Source: Pseudomonadota bacterium (GTDB lineage: Bacteria; Pseudomonadota; Alphaproteobacteria; Rhizobiales; Devosiaceae). From it: 14,018 nt of DNA. Position numbers and translations under genes: made by a program. Location of the stretch: contig JAEYZJ010000183.1 of NCBI GenBank assembly GCA_023430705.1, positions 1 to 14,018 on the forward strand, given 5' to 3'. The notes under the pieces are model-generated. The model had not been told where the DNA came from, did no database searches, and saw only the letters and a program-made list of their open reading frames with translations. Position 1 is the first letter of the stretch; each line of letters begins with the position of its first letter. Below, one piece after another: positions 13,723-14,018 of this stretch.

Positions 13723-13837
13723 CTCATCACCGGGCGTGTCCCGGTGATCCAGCCACGCGCAGTCCTGCGCGTGAAAAGGGCCCTCTCGCTCCGCCGACGC
13801 GGAGCGGCTGGATTTCCGGGACAAGCCCGGCAATGAG
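13723..13837. repeat. Four-hairpin palindromic intergenic element (REP/BIME-like)
   Basis: The outer arms 13723-13754 and 13806-13837 are imperfect inverted copies of each other, both with CTCAT, CCGGG, GTCCCGG and ATCCAGCC in order when read inward. Within them are perfect stems ATCACCGGG/CCCGGTGAT (13726-13748), ACGCGCAG/CTGCGCGT (13755-13772), CGCTCCGC/GCGGAGCG (13787-13806) and CCGGG/CCCGG (13816-13830). The whole could fold as one large cruciform or as four separate hairpins. It looks like the large palindromic elements I recall from Devosia-like genomes. Confidence 0.75.
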
Positions 13838-13881
13838 AGGGTGAAATGAGAGCGCGGGTCGTACCGAAGCCGTGAGGGCCT

Positions 13882-13954
13882 TCGACCGGAGCGTGCCGCC
13901 CACCCCCTCCCAACCTCCCCCATCAAGGGGGAGGTGCCGATCCAGTTCCGGGCA
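13882..13954 (-). repeat. 73-bp direct repeat, copy D
   Basis: It is the same unit as copy B in the same orientation, with three base differences, 357 bases downstream. Its stem is CCTCCCCC (13914-13921)/GGGGGAGG (13927-13934) with an ATCAA loop. Confidence 0.85.
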
Positions 13955-14018
13955 TCTGTCGTGCCCCAGCCGCCAGCCCCCCGAGGTGCCGCACCGGGCC
14001 CGTGGCACGATCCAGCCC

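Larger units (their letters stand above)
13369..14018. other. Gene-free, repeat-rich intergenic region
   Basis: About 650 GC-rich bases with no convincing gene. All open frames here are built from palindromic repeats and none has a recognisable product or ribosome site. The region holds four copies of a CCTCCCCC/GGGGGAGG-type hairpin unit, a four-hairpin element at 13723-13837 and a simple hairpin at 13431-13451. It continues past the right edge; a further GTGCC/GGCAC stem and the word GATCCAG occur at 13986-14016. Confidence 0.75.

Noticed and set aside
13392..13954. CRISPR array
   Set aside because: The repeat units are in mixed orientation, irregularly spaced and lack equal-length spacers; they are palindromic intergenic repeats.
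13347..14008. Several 60-107-residue frames on both strands
   Set aside because: They are built from the palindromic repeats, without ribosome sites or recognisable motifs.
13317..14018. A second copy of the tRNA-Gln 3' end as a right attachment site
   Set aside because: I looked for the GGTTCGAATCC and TTCCCCAGCCA words downstream and found no match, so island borders cannot be shown within this window.

Overview
The window comes from a GC-rich alphaproteobacterium, most likely of the order Hyphomicrobiales. The evidence is the guaB/rsmB and ppx/rlmE gene pairs, an EF-G-like protein of the type common in rhizobia-related genomes, a FixK/FNR-type box, and intergenic palindromic repeats that from memory resemble those of Devosia-like genomes. 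The genus is a guess. All chromosomal genes except one are housekeeping or metabolic and share one GC-rich codon style.

Left part (1-2395): a minus-strand pair, guaB (IMP dehydrogenase, TTG start) followed by a 1-nt-overlapping RsmB/NOP rRNA cytosine methyltransferase that runs off the left edge. The guaB leader carries a terminator-like hairpin. Middle-left (2396-6354): a plus-strand RidA-family gene that seems to start at ATA, then a plus-strand EF-G-like GTPase lacking two usual GTPase residues, convergent with a minus-strand WS/DGAT-like acyltransferase. Middle (6355-9339): a short divergent control region with a perfect TTGAT-N4-ATCAA box, then two tandem DHA2-type MFS transporter genes that look like a local duplication. 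Middle-right (9373-11252): a minus-strand pair, ppx/gppA then rlmE, again overlapping by 1 nt.

Right part (11253-14018): a tRNA-Gln(CTG) gene with a plausible promoter marks a change in character. Just after it lies an AT-richer segment (about 11591-13370) with a palindrome-rich leader, one 483-codon gene of foreign-looking codon use and its own rho-independent terminator. Its product has motifs like those of AIPR (abortive infection phage resistance) and DGQHR-type proteins. I see no integrase, partner gene or second copy of the tRNA end, so it is a solitary cargo gene and a candidate, not a proven, defence locus. The last 650 bases hold no convincing gene; they are packed with palindromic intergenic repeats, including a 73-bp near-perfect direct repeat and a four-hairpin element.

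The main candidates for new biology are the solitary tRNA-linked AIPR-like gene with its leader and the FNR-type box in front of the duplicated transporters. Everything else is ordinary chromosome with a few odd details (ATA start, altered GTPase and acyltransferase motifs, guaB leader hairpin).
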